A DNA stretch of 21,363 nt. Source: Candidatus Puniceispirillum sp. GTDB lineage: Bacteria > Pseudomonadota > Alphaproteobacteria > Puniceispirillales > Puniceispirillaceae. The translations under genes were made by a program, and so were the position numbers. Below are positions 14,077-21,363 of this stretch, one piece after another (the stretch's first letter is position 1; each line of letters starts with the position of its first letter). A model generated the notes under the pieces. It saw only the letters and a list, made by a program, of their open reading frames with translations, was not told where the DNA came from and made no database searches. The stretch is from contig JABJBD010000224.1 in the NCBI GenBank assembly GCA_018668795.1, forward strand, positions 1 to 21,363. Reading direction: 5' to 3'.

Positions 14077-14666
14077 CGCATTTTAGCGCGGGCTTTGAGG
14101 GCTTGAGCTAAGGTGCCATCATCCAGATAATCAAGTTCACCGCCAACAGGTACACCATGCGCAAGCCGTGTGACATCAAGATTGGATGTGGCGAGTTTTT
14201 CGGCAATATAATGCGCGGTTGTCTGGCCATCGACAGTTGCCGATAGCGCCAATATAACCTCAATGACGTCGTCATTCTGGGCACGGCGCACCAATCGATC
14301 GATGGTCAGATCGTCTGGTCCTCGCCCGTCAAGAGCGCTTAGGGTGCCGCCAAGCACGTGATAGCGGCCCCGAAATACCGCCGCACGTTCCATCGCCCAT
14401 AGATCGCCAACATCCTCGACAACACAGATACGGCTTTTATCGCGGCGGTCATCACGGCAGATATGACACATATCGGCTGTATCCAGATTGCCACAATCAA
14501 CACATATTCGCACCGTGCTGGCGATATCATGCAATTCTCTGGCTAGGGGCACCATCAGGCGATCACGGTTTTTCAGCAGGAACAGTACTGCCCGACGCGC
14601 AGACCGTGGTCCAAGACCGGGAAGCCGACCAAGGCGCCGAATCAGATTTTCGAGAGATGAATCCAT
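14073..14666 (-). CDS. recR: recombination mediator RecR
   Basis: Acts with RecF/RecO to load RecA at single-strand gaps. The 197-residue protein has the helix-hairpin-helix LPGLGPRSARR (15-25), a zinc finger with Cys55, Cys58, Cys67 and Cys70 (CVDCG...CHIC), a Toprim domain with ICVVEDVGDLWAMER (80-94), and the C-terminal Walker-B-like/wing region. It lies 49 bp downstream of ybaB in the dnaX-ybaB-recR cluster, an arrangement widespread in bacteria. Confidence 0.97.
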   Translation of the reverse strand: MDSSLENLIRRLGRLPGLGPRSARRAVLFLLKNRDRLMVPLARELHDIASTVRICVDCGNLDTADMCHICRDDRRDKSRICVVEDVGDLWAMERAAVFRGRYHVLGGTLSALDGRGPDDLTIDRLVRRAQNDDVIEVILALSATVDGQTTAHYIAEKLATSNLDVTRLAHGVPVGGELDYLDDGTLAQALKARAKMR

Positions 14667-14715
14667 GTCAGATCATTATACCTAGTCAGTGGACACATAA
14701 TCAGGGGCAAGCCGA

Positions 14716-15039
14716 TCAAAAGGGTAGATTCATGCCTGGTGGCAATTCCAACCCACCTGTAATATCAGTCATCTGCGCTTTCATAGAGGTGGCAGCATCT
14801 TCACGCGCCCGATTACTGGCCAGTAGAATCAGATCTTCGAGCATGTCGCTATCATTGTTGGCAAGCGCTTCGGGTTCAATTTTTACGGCCTCAAGCTGAC
14901 CTTTGCCATTCACCGTAACAGTGACAGCATTGCCGCCAACGCTTGCCGAAAAGCGAGCGGCGGCCATTTCATCCTGTAGCGTCTGCATGCGGCTTTGGAC
15001 TTCCTGCGCTTTTTTCATCATGCCCATCATATTGCGCAT
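14716..15039 (-). CDS. YbaB/EbfC nucleoid-associated protein
   Basis: Small dimeric DNA-binding protein of 107 residues. It starts with MRNMMGMMKKAQEVQSRMQT, the family's N-terminal helix, followed by the beta-sheet core (VTVTVNGKGQLEAVKIEPEA) and a C-terminal helix, ending PPGMNLPF. The ATG overlaps the dnaX stop by one base (TGATG), so translation is coupled to dnaX. In the family it binds DNA broadly and is linked to recombination repair through its place next to recR. Confidence 0.95.
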   Translation of the reverse strand: MRNMMGMMKKAQEVQSRMQTLQDEMAAARFSASVGGNAVTVTVNGKGQLEAVKIEPEALANNDSDMLEDLILLASNRAREDAATSMKAQMTDITGGLELPPGMNLPF

Positions 15040-16859
15040 CAGTCGTTATCCTCTTCGTCATATGTTTCTGTGTCTTTGTCCAGTTCGCTGACGGGTGCTT
15101 CTATTGCGCTGATCTGTTCGATCGTTGCGCCCGGAAATATGGAAACAATTTTGGCAACAAGCGGTGTTTTGGCGATGGTATCAAGACGTTCAGCGGCGGC
15201 GGCGGCCTTGGTTTCGGCAAGCGTTTTACCAGCAGATTCGTCAGATAGGGACACTAGCCAGCGCGCGCCTGTCCAATGCCGAAGATGCTGGGCAAGATCA
15301 CCAAGGAATTTTTCAGGTGGCTTGCCTGACAGAGCGATTTCCAACAAGCCGGGTTGCAGTGCCACAAGCCGAACATGATTACGGATTAAAGCGGCCAAAA
15401 GCATTTCGCCTTTGGTCTCGGCCAAAGTGGCTATGTCAGCTAGCGAATTCAGTTGCGGCGCGTCAGATATATCCGGACTGTCGGGGGCAGATTGTGTTTC
15501 GATGTCTTGGGTAGGCAGGAATTGCTGATCAAGTTGTTGATCAAGCTGCTGGTCAATTGCGGCATTGGTTGATGTGGTCGCTGATATGTTGCCTGATGCA
15601 CTGGTAGGTCTGTTGGGTGATGGGCTGGCCGCTATGCTGGCGGATGCGTTATCTGAGGTGGTTGTTGGTGCATTTGCGGGCGCGTTTTCTGATGTGCTTT
15701 CTGATGCGGCGTCCGGCAAAGCGCGCAGGATTTCATCAGGGCTTGGCATCTGCGCAGCATGCGCCAGACGTATCAATAGCATTTCACATGCGGTAGCTGG
15801 ATTCGGCGCCATATTCAGTTCGCCGTGACCTTTGAGCAGAATTTGCCATGCCCGCCCAAGTTTGGCGATGCCAAGCGTGGCAAGGTCTTCAATCGGCGCG
15901 CGCTCACCCTCAATAAATGTCGCGCTGGAGCCGCCTGTTGCGCACAGGCTGGCACTATGTACGATATCAAGCAAATCGGCGATTAGCATTTCAGGCTCGG
16001 CGCCACGTTGATAGATGTCGTTAAAAGAAGAAAGCGCACTAGCAACATCATGTGCCAAAACTGATTTTAACAAGGCCAATGCTTCGGCGCGTCCGGGTCT
16101 GCCCAGCATGTCGGAGACCGATTCGGCGGTCAAAGTATCGGCTGTCATGGCGGCGGCCTGATCCAGCAAGGACAGAGCATCGCGCACCGACCCCTCGGCG
16201 GCGGTGGCAATTGTTTCCAGCGCGGCAGGTTCGGCTTTGATGTTTTCCTTGCCGCAAATCATTTCAAGATGCGCGGCCAGCAAAGTGGCAGGAACACGTC
16301 GCAGGTCATAGCGTTGACAGCGCGACAGAATGGTCACAGGCACTTTGCGGATTTCGGTTGTGGCAAAAATGAATTTCACCGCGTCAGGCGGTTCTTCCAA
16401 TGTTTTGAGAAGCGCGTTGAAAGCGCTTTTGGACATCATATGGACTTCGTCGATAATATAGATTTTGAAACGTGCCGACACTGGACGGTAATTCACCGCT
16501 TCGATGATTTCACGCGCATCATCAACGCCTGTATGACTGGCGGCGTCAATTTCCAGAACATCAACATGGCGTCCAGCAGCAATCGCCGTGCAAGGTTCGC
16601 ATGTGCCGCATGGTTCCAGCGTAGCCTCGCCTTTGCCATCAGATCCGATACAGTTAAGACCTTTGGCCAGAAGCCGCGCGGTTGAGGTTTTGCCAACACC
16701 GCGCACGCCAGTCAGAACAAAGGCATGCGCAAGGCGGCCAAGCGACAAAGCATTGCCAAGAGTTCGTACCAGCGCATCCTGTCCGATTAACGTCGAAAAC
16801 GTTTCGGGGCGGTATTTGCGTGCCAGAACACGGTAGGCTGTATTGGCCGTTTCGTTCAT
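15039..16859 (-). CDS. dnaX: DNA polymerase III subunits gamma and tau
   Basis: AAA+ motor of the clamp loader. The 606-residue product has the Walker A GVRGVGKTST (51-60), a zinc module with Cys70, Cys84, Cys87 and Cys90, Walker B IIDEVH (135-140), sensor/arginine-finger SRC (179-181), the lid and collar domains to about 370, a Ser/Thr/Ala/Asn-rich linker (about 383-465) containing IDQQLDQQLDQQF (435-447), and a tau-type C-terminal domain (about 466-606) that in the family contacts polymerase and helicase. I saw no A-rich slippery heptamer in the coding strand that would suggest an E. coli-style gamma frameshift. The ATG at 16859 is weakly preceded by AGGGG at about 13 nt. Confidence 0.97.
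   Translation of the reverse strand: MNETANTAYRVLARKYRPETFSTLIGQDALVRTLGNALSLGRLAHAFVLTGVRGVGKTSTARLLAKGLNCIGSDGKGEATLEPCGTCEPCTAIAAGRHVDVLEIDAASHTGVDDAREIIEAVNYRPVSARFKIYIIDEVHMMSKSAFNALLKTLEEPPDAVKFIFATTEIRKVPVTILSRCQRYDLRRVPATLLAAHLEMICGKENIKAEPAALETIATAAEGSVRDALSLLDQAAAMTADTLTAESVSDMLGRPGRAEALALLKSVLAHDVASALSSFNDIYQRGAEPEMLIADLLDIVHSASLCATGGSSATFIEGERAPIEDLATLGIAKLGRAWQILLKGHGELNMAPNPATACEMLLIRLAHAAQMPSPDEILRALPDAASESTSENAPANAPTTTSDNASASIAASPSPNRPTSASGNISATTSTNAAIDQQLDQQLDQQFLPTQDIETQSAPDSPDISDAPQLNSLADIATLAETKGEMLLAALIRNHVRLVALQPGLLEIALSGKPPEKFLGDLAQHLRHWTGARWLVSLSDESAGKTLAETKAAAAAERLDTIAKTPLVAKIVSIFPGATIEQISAIEAPVSELDKDTETYDEEDND
15519..15557 (-). repeat. LDQQ tandem repeat in the dnaX linker
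   Basis: Three imperfect 12-bp units on the minus strand encode (I/L)DQQ three times in the flexible linker of DnaX (residues 435-447). The codons differ between units, so this is not a very recent duplication. Linkers of this type vary freely in length between species. Confidence 0.7.
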
Positions 16860-16967
16860 GTTGCTGACATTACCCCTGCTCAGTATTAAAATTGTGCTTT
16901 TATAGAAACATGTTACCCCGAAGAATGCGAATGCCCAAGGGGATGGCTAGATCATTTTTAACAAAAC

Positions 16968-16993
16968 ATAAATATCTGGGGATAAATATCTGG
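16968..16993. repeat. perfect 12-bp direct repeat between SRP RNA and dnaX
   Basis: ATAAATATCTGG occurs at 16968-16979 and 16982-16993, separated by two G, a period of 14 bp. It lies in the 141-bp gap between the 3' end of the SRP RNA and the dnaX start, in the spot where a dnaX promoter or regulator site would lie. No intrinsic terminator for the SRP RNA is obvious here. Confidence 0.65.
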
Positions 16994-17000
16994 CGAAAGC

Positions 17001-17090
17001 GGAAGACTGGACGACCCGTAAACATCCCACTGCGGCTGCTTCCTTTCGGATCTGACCGGATTGGCGGGGGCAACGTCCACCCAGCCTTCC
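17001..17090 (-). ncRNA. ffs: signal recognition particle RNA, small (4.5S-like) bacterial type
   Basis: Read on the minus strand, the conserved Ffh-binding apical hairpin is unmistakable: CCGGTCAGATCCGAAAGGAA followed by GCAGCCGCAG. The GAAA tetraloop is closed by the TCC/GGA stem and flanked by the symmetric and asymmetric internal loops. The ends pair over at least 14 bp (GGAAGGCTGGGTGG with its partner near 17001-17014, allowing G-U pairs), giving a single rod of about 90 nt without an Alu domain, as in most Gram-negatives. With Ffh it targets nascent membrane proteins co-translationally. Exact ends may be a few nt outside those given. Placement just upstream of dnaX is common in alphaproteobacteria. 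Confidence 0.93.
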
Positions 17091-17098
17091 TGCAGACA

Positions 17099-17127
17099 TA
17101 TATGGGGCAATCCTATGGAATCGACAA
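17099..17127 (-). promoter_or_regulatory. candidate promoter of the SRP RNA gene
   Basis: On the minus strand TTGTCG (17127-17122) is followed after exactly 17 bp by CATATA (17104-17099). The -10 ends about 8 nt before the first base of the SRP RNA stem at 17090. Another TTGACT lies further upstream, near 17143-17138, but is not well spaced to a -10. Confidence 0.5.
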
Positions 17128-17162
17128 GTATTTTATACCAGTCAATGCGCCTAATGATGCAA

Positions 17163-18050
17163 CTAGTCCATATCGCGGCCACGCAGACCGCTAGCTGGAT
17201 AGGTACCAAGCAGATGAACAGCATCTTTTTGGCAGTAGAAATGCAGTTCTTCCATCGCGTTCTGCATGGCTGGATCATCGATATGTCCATCAACATCCAT
17301 ATAGAATTGTGCCGATTCGTGAAAACCCGGGCGGATATAGGATTCAAGTTTGGTCAGATTGATGCCGTTGGTAGCAAAACCACCCAGTGCTTTGTAAAGC
17401 GCGGCTGGCACGGATCGCAGGCTAAAGACCATGGTTGTGACCATGGCTGGATCAGATGATGATTTGGGGCGTGCGGGTGTTACAGCTTCGCGCGCCATGA
17501 TCAAAAAGCGGGTGGTGTTATGTTCAGCATCTTCAGCCGATTCAATCAGCACATCCAGATCATAAATTTCGCCAGCAAGCCGTGAGGCAATCGCGCCAAT
17601 ATGCTTGTCACCGCGCGCCGCTATATCTTTGGCCGCGCCAGCAGTGTCACTATGCATGATCGGTGTCAGACCCAGCTTATGCAGACGCTCGCGGCATTGA
17701 GCAAGCCCTTGCGCATGACTATGTACTTCGACAAGGTTTTCAAGCTTGGCTCCGCGGGGTGCCAGCAAATGATGGTTAACCCGTTGAAAATGTTCGCCTG
17801 TAATGAACAGGCCTGACCCTGGAAGCAGATGATGAATATCGGCAACGCGGCCAGCGATTGAATTTTCAACTGGCACCATCGCCCAGTCAGCGTCACCTTG
17901 CTGGACAGCAGTTAGCATATCTTCAAAAGAGGGATAAGGCACCGCCTCGATATCAGGCATGATGGCGCGGCATGACATATGCGAATAGGCACCAGGAACC
18001 CCTTGAAAGGCGACTTTTTTGCCAGCTAGTTGCGTTGGGCTATCACTCAC
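17163..18050 (-). CDS. pheA: prephenate dehydratase (monofunctional)
   Basis: Converts prephenate to phenylpyruvate in phenylalanine synthesis. The 295-residue protein has the two-lobed PDT domain with VAFQGVPGAYSH (13-24), VPVENSIAGRV (59-69) and the catalytic NTTRF (178-182), followed by an ACT regulatory domain (about 205-280) carrying the ESYIRPG segment (236-242) at the position of the phenylalanine-binding ESRP motif. There is no N-terminal chorismate mutase domain, so it is the stand-alone form. Feedback inhibition by phenylalanine is inferred from the ACT domain. It lies 38 bp after kdsB on the same strand, with the SRP RNA downstream. Confidence 0.95.
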   Translation of the reverse strand: MSDSPTQLAGKKVAFQGVPGAYSHMSCRAIMPDIEAVPYPSFEDMLTAVQQGDADWAMVPVENSIAGRVADIHHLLPGSGLFITGEHFQRVNHHLLAPRGAKLENLVEVHSHAQGLAQCRERLHKLGLTPIMHSDTAGAAKDIAARGDKHIGAIASRLAGEIYDLDVLIESAEDAEHNTTRFLIMAREAVTPARPKSSSDPAMVTTMVFSLRSVPAALYKALGGFATNGINLTKLESYIRPGFHESAQFYMDVDGHIDDPAMQNAMEELHFYCQKDAVHLLGTYPASGLRGRDMD

Positions 18051-18088
18051 AATTTACCTCATAGTTGATGTGTGAAAAGGCGAAATGC

Positions 18089-18826
18089 CTATTGTGCCAT
18101 GCGCTGGCGCGCACGTTCCAAATCGTCAGCAGTATCGATTCCACCAGGTGCAATGTCAATGAAACCAGTGGCTATGTGCATCCCCGCTTCCAAGGCACGT
18201 AACTGTTCAAGCTTTTCGGCTTGTTCAAGTGGTGATGGTGGCAAGAACACGAAGCGGGTCAGGGCGGCGCGTGTCCAGCCATAAACACCAATGTGATGAT
18301 AAAGTGTATCTGCCCCAGTCGGAATGGCGGCGCGGCTGAAATAGAGCGCCTTGCCAAAACCGCTATCCTGCCAGCTGACGACAGCTTTAACGACCTGTGG
18401 GCGGGTGGCTTCTTCAGCGCTGGCTTTGGTCACCAAGGTTGCCAGATCAGCCCCAGTTGTTGCCAGACAATCAGCCAGAAGCGTGGGGATTTCAGGTGCC
18501 AGTTCGGGCAAGTCACCTTGCAGGTTTAGAATATGCTCGATATGTCGATCCGGATCGATGGTCTCAACCGCTTCAAACACCCGATCCGAACCAGATGGGT
18601 GATCGGCGCGCGTCATTACAGCCTTGCCACCAGCCGATGTGATGATATCGACGATACCGCGATCATCTGTCGCAACATAGACAGGGGCGATATTGGCTTC
18701 TAAAGCGCGTTCCCAAACATGCTGAATCATAGGTTTTCCGGCAATTTCAGCCAATGGTTTGCCTGGCAGGCGGCTGGCTGCCATGCGCGCCGGAATAATG
18801 ATGATTTTTGTGTTCTTTTTTGCCAT
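18089..18826 (-). CDS. kdsB: 3-deoxy-manno-octulosonate cytidylyltransferase
   Basis: Activates KDO as CMP-KDO for lipid A/LPS core assembly, which implies a Gram-negative envelope. The 245-residue protein has the nucleotide-binding IPARMAASRLPGKPL (11-25), YVATDD (50-55), HPSGSDRV (76-83), the metal-site NLQGDLPE (101-108) and the C-terminal GIDTADDLERAR. The start ATG at 18826 is followed by a Lys-rich MAKKNTK. kdsB and pheA are adjacent on the same strand in many alphaproteobacteria, though their pathways are unrelated. Confidence 0.96.
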   Translation of the reverse strand: MAKKNTKIIIIPARMAASRLPGKPLAEIAGKPMIQHVWERALEANIAPVYVATDDRGIVDIITSAGGKAVMTRADHPSGSDRVFEAVETIDPDRHIEHILNLQGDLPELAPEIPTLLADCLATTGADLATLVTKASAEEATRPQVVKAVVSWQDSGFGKALYFSRAAIPTGADTLYHHIGVYGWTRAALTRFVFLPPSPLEQAEKLEQLRALEAGMHIATGFIDIAPGGIDTADDLERARQRMAQ

Positions 18827-18998
18827 GATTGTGGCAATTCATCACATATTTGGGGTTTTCGTAAAGTAAATAATCCAAAACAGTGATGTTGGGGTTGAGA
18901 GACGGCAATAATTTCGGTACTTATCCTTCGAACGATTGGTGCCCTAGTGCCAACTAGTTGCAATATGATTTATGAGGAGCCCGACTTCGGGAAGTGCA

Positions 18999-19583
18999 AT
19001 GGACGAATTGGGATTTAACAAACTCTTTGCCGGTTTTCTTATGGCAGGCCTTTTATTGCTGGCAGGTATCAAGCTGGCAGAGGTTATGGTGCCGCATAGC
19101 GATCTAGCTGAAAATGCCTATAAGATTGAAGTGCCGGAAACATCAGCTGTTGCCGATGCCGCGCCTGTTGTCAAGGCGCCTGAGCCAATCTTGGCGATGC
19201 TGGCCGATGCCGATATTGCCGCCGGTGAAAAGCTGTCAAAGAAATGCACTGCCTGTCATCTGTTTAATGCTGGTGGGGATGCCAAGGTTGGTCCTGCATT
19301 ATGGAATATTGTGAATGCTGCGAAAGGCGGAAGCGAAGGCTTTGGCTATTCGGCGGCATTAGCAGGTTTTGGCGGGGCGTGGGATTACGCATCGCTGAAT
19401 GCATTTCTGGCGAAACCAAAAGCCTATATGCCAGGTACCAAAATGAATTTTGTTGGTCTGAAGAAAGTAACGGATCGCGCGAATATGATCGCCTGGCTTC
19501 GTCAGCAGGCAGATGCCCCAGCCGCCTTGCCAAGCGCAGATGAGATTACGGCGGAAACTGCGGCGAATGGTACCGATAGCTAA
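18999..19583 (+). CDS. membrane-anchored cytochrome c (CycM / c552-like)
   Basis: Single-heme class I cytochrome c tethered to the inner membrane and facing the periplasm. From ATG 18999 it has 194 residues: MDELGFNKLF, a typical start of alphaproteobacterial CycM, then an uncleaved anchor (about 9-31), an Ala/Pro/Val linker (about 32-66), and a heme domain with CTACH (83-87) and axial Met149 in YMPGTKMNF. By family it carries electrons from the bc1 complex to a cytochrome oxidase. ATG 18972 in frame would add nine unrelated residues; GGGAAG just before 18999 supports the shorter form. It is divergent from kdsB, and its stop overlaps the hisN start. Confidence 0.93.
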   Translation: MDELGFNKLFAGFLMAGLLLLAGIKLAEVMVPHSDLAENAYKIEVPETSAVADAAPVVKAPEPILAMLADADIAAGEKLSKKCTACHLFNAGGDAKVGPALWNIVNAAKGGSEGFGYSAALAGFGGAWDYASLNAFLAKPKAYMPGTKMNFVGLKKVTDRANMIAWLRQQADAPAALPSADEITAETAANGTDS

Positions 19584-20400
19584 GCCATTATCAGCAACAA
19601 GCGCAGGCCAGCTCGCAACAGACGAGCTGGCTTTGTTTTTGACAAGTCTGACGGATTTGTCGCGGCCTATTATCACCACATATTTCCGTGCACTTCCCGA
19701 TGTGATGACAAAAGCGGATAGCAGCCCCGTTACCATCGCCGATAGATCAGTCGAGCAGGCATTACGTGGTGCGATTGCCGCGCAATTTCCCGATGATGTG
19801 ATTGTGGGAGAAGAATTCGGTCTTAGCGAAGCATTGTCCGGGGATGGTGTTGGAAATAGTGCCTATAAATGGGTTATTGATCCGATTGACGGCACTAAAG
19901 CCTTTGTCAGTGGCAAGCCTGCTTTTGGTACATTGGTCGGGGTTACACATAATGATCGGCCAATTGCGGGCCTGATTGATATGCCCGTGCTTGACGAAAC
20001 CTATATCGGTACGAGTGAGGGCAGTTTTCTGAATGGAAACAGGCTGACAGCAAGCACGGTAACGACGATTGCTGATGCCAATATTGCAACCACCTCGCCA
20101 GAAGCGTTTTCACCTTATGGTCTGGCTGCTTTCAACAAAATCAGCAGGCTGGCAAAAATCACTAATTACGGTGGCGACTGCCATAATTTCGGGCTTCTGG
20201 CTGCTGGATTCATCGACGCCGTGATCGAAGATAGTCTGGCACCGCATGATATAATGGGGGTTGTGCAGGTGATGCGCGGCGCAGGAGCGATTGTGACTGA
20301 TTTTGACGGTAATGATATTGACCTTGCTACAACAAATAGCCTTGTCTGTGCGGGGTCAGCCGAACTGCATCAAGCGATCATTGCCCTGATCCAAAACTAG
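19567..20400 (+). CDS. hisN: inositol monophosphatase-family phosphatase, probably histidinol-phosphatase
   Basis: Metal-dependent phosphatase of the IMPase fold. From ATG 19567 it has 277 residues, with GEEFG (81-85), the metal-binding WVIDPIDGTKAF (102-113), and Asp228 in APHDIMGVVQVMRGAGAIVTDF. That last segment and the tail AGSAELHQAIIALI match the HisN branch (histidinol-phosphate to histidinol) better than SuhB or CysQ. The ATG overlaps the end of the cytochrome gene by 17 bp. An alternative ATG at 19513 lies deeper inside it and gives basic, non-family residues. A strong terminator-like hairpin falls within codons 13-25, so the true start, or its transcription, is uncertain. No other his gene is in the window. 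Confidence 0.85.
   Translation: MVPIAKPLSATSAGQLATDELALFLTSLTDLSRPIITTYFRALPDVMTKADSSPVTIADRSVEQALRGAIAAQFPDDVIVGEEFGLSEALSGDGVGNSAYKWVIDPIDGTKAFVSGKPAFGTLVGVTHNDRPIAGLIDMPVLDETYIGTSEGSFLNGNRLTASTVTTIADANIATTSPEAFSPYGLAAFNKISRLAKITNYGGDCHNFGLLAAGFIDAVIEDSLAPHDIMGVVQVMRGAGAIVTDFDGNDIDLATTNSLVCAGSAELHQAIIALIQN
19605..19640 (+). terminator. intrinsic terminator-like hairpin inside the start of hisN
   Basis: GCCAGCTCG (19607-19615) and CGAGCTGGC (19623-19631) form a perfect 9-bp GC-rich stem with a 7-nt loop; A-T and G-T pairs extend it to 11 bp. It is followed at once by TTTGTTTTT (19632-19640). It lies 24 bp after the cytochrome c stop, the classic place for its terminator, yet it is within the hisN reading frame as called. 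Confidence 0.75.
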
Positions 20401-20455
20401 GCGCAACATAGCGGTATGGACTGTATTTGGTGACGTTTGACAGGAAGATAGACGC

Positions 20456-21363
20456 ATGATTTCGATTGGGTTTTATGGGCATGATGATGACCGCGAGATG
20501 TGGCGGCAGCGGTTGACGCCGCTATTGTCTGATTTTGATATTATCAATTTGGAATCGGATGCTGGCATGAAAGCCGATATTGCCTTGGTCTGGGCACCGC
20601 CAAGAGGGGCGCTGGCGCAGATGCCACATTTGCGGGGCATTATCATGCAAGGCCAAGGCGTCGATCATATGATGGGCGACGATACCACACCGCGTTCAGT
20701 GCCATTGGTGCGGCTGGTTGATCCAGATATGTCAGATGCGCTGAGCCATTGGGCGATTCTGAATGCACTGGATATGTGGCGTGATGGCGCGCAATATCGT
20801 GCCCAGCAAGCCGAAAGAATATGGAAACCGATTGAACAACGCCCAGCAACAGGTGCGGTGATTGGCATTATGGGGGTTGGTGCGATTGGCAATGTTATTG
20901 CCACGCGTTTTGCCAGTCTGGGGTTCAAAGTCAAAGGCTGGGCGCGCACCAGACGGACGCTTGAGCATGTCGAGATGTTTGCAGGCATGGACGAATTGCC
21001 GTCATTTCTGTCCCAAACAGATATTGTCGTGTCGGTGTTGCCGCTAACCCCGGCGACAAGCAATATCATGAATGCAACTTTTTTTGATGCGCTTGCTGAT
21101 GGTGCCTTTATCATCAATGGTGGACGTGGTGGCCAATTGGTCGAGGATGATTTGTTGGTGGCACTTGATAGCGGCAAAATTGGTGGCGCGGCACTGGATG
21201 TCTTTGTTACCGAACCATTGCCAGCAACACATGCTTTCTGGACGCATCCGAAAATCAGGGTCTGGCCGCATGTTGCCGCGCAGACCAATCCGCAAACAGC
21301 GGCCCGACAGGTGGCCGCGGCGATCACGGATATCATGGCAGGCGAAGAGCCAGCGAATAAGGT
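20456..21363 (+). CDS. D-2-hydroxyacid dehydrogenase, glyoxylate/hydroxypyruvate reductase A type (partial, 3' end outside)
   Basis: NAD(P)H-dependent reductase of the GhrA group. The frame is open from ATG 20456 to the window edge, 302 codons so far, near the full family length of about 310. An N-terminal substrate-domain half (1-100) precedes a Rossmann domain with GVGAIG (140-145 region), then the catalytic triad Arg224 in NGGRGG, Glu253 in VTEPL and His272 in VWPHVAAQTNP; the His context is the GhrA hallmark. AGGAAG lies about 10 nt before the ATG. It follows hisN by 55 bp and may be co-transcribed. The reaction is likely glyoxylate to glycolate and hydroxypyruvate to glycerate; the exact substrate is not determined. 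Confidence 0.9.
   Translation, partial: MISIGFYGHDDDREMWRQRLTPLLSDFDIINLESDAGMKADIALVWAPPRGALAQMPHLRGIIMQGQGVDHMMGDDTTPRSVPLVRLVDPDMSDALSHWAILNALDMWRDGAQYRAQQAERIWKPIEQRPATGAVIGIMGVGAIGNVIATRFASLGFKVKGWARTRRTLEHVEMFAGMDELPSFLSQTDIVVSVLPLTPATSNIMNATFFDALADGAFIINGGRGGQLVEDDLLVALDSGKIGGAALDVFVTEPLPATHAFWTHPKIRVWPHVAAQTNPQTAARQVAAAITDIMAGEEPANK

Noticed and set aside
15005..15020. AAAAAAG heptamer on the minus strand as a dnaX-type frameshift site
   Set aside because: It lies in ybaB (codons for Met-Met-Lys-Lys-Ala), not in dnaX, and the frame is AAA-AAA-G, not the A-AAA-AAG phase needed for -1 slippage. No stop-proximal structure or shorter product is implied.
20665..21336. 223-codon open frame antisense to the hydroxyacid dehydrogenase
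   Set aside because: The plus-strand frame has the full catalytic set and Rossmann motif; the antisense frame is Ala/Ser/Cys-rich with no recognisable motif.

Overview
The window looks like a piece of core chromosome from an alphaproteobacterium of roughly 50% GC. The evidence is the gene order rpmH-rnpA-yidD-yidC-engB-argB-(HAD phosphatase)-dapD-dapE, the def-fmt-truA cluster, a short SRP RNA just upstream of dnaX, and a CycM-type membrane-anchored cytochrome c. The mix fits a marine SAR116-like (Puniceispirillum-type) lineage, but that placement is inference from memory of such genomes and not from a search.

Layout, left to right. (1) 1-533: a minus-strand tRNA-Arg(ACG) whose 3' side carries two 11-bp-spaced GGTACCCC repeats resembling integrase arm sites, then about 345 bp of G/T-rich, repeat-bearing DNA without a credible gene. 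(2) 534-2479: gpt (xanthine-guanine salvage) facing a histidine kinase with no response regulator beside it. (3) 2480-2788: AT-rich spacer with palindromes and a good sigma70 promoter. (4) 2789-7813: rpmH (too short for many gene finders), rnpA (TTG start), yidD, yidC, engB, argB and a HAD pyrimidine-nucleotidase-like gene, all on the plus strand and closely packed: ribosome/tRNA maturation, membrane protein insertion, then arginine synthesis. (5) 7835-10523: dapD, dapE (lysine/peptidoglycan diaminopimelate) and an unrecognised polytopic membrane protein, essentially without gaps. (6) 10493-12759, minus strand: def-fmt-truA (N-terminal formyl cycle and tRNA pseudouridylation). (7) rmuC on plus, converging with the minus-strand recR-ybaB-dnaX replication/repair cluster (14073-16859). 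(8) Minus strand: the 4.5S/SRP RNA gene, pheA (phenylalanine) and kdsB (CMP-KDO for LPS). (9) Plus strand: cycM-like cytochrome c, hisN-like histidinol phosphatase, and a D-2-hydroxyacid dehydrogenase of the GhrA type cut off by the window end.

Most of the window is ordinary housekeeping DNA. I found no phage gene, IS element, CRISPR array or defence system. Observations that deserve a second look are an intrinsic-terminator-like hairpin with a T tract lying inside the first codons of hisN, the tRNA-adjacent integrase-arm-like repeats and G-rich tandem repeats at the left edge, the orphan kinase, the unnamed membrane protein between dapE and truA, and a perfect 12-bp direct repeat between the SRP RNA and dnaX. 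No wholly new system can be claimed from this sequence.
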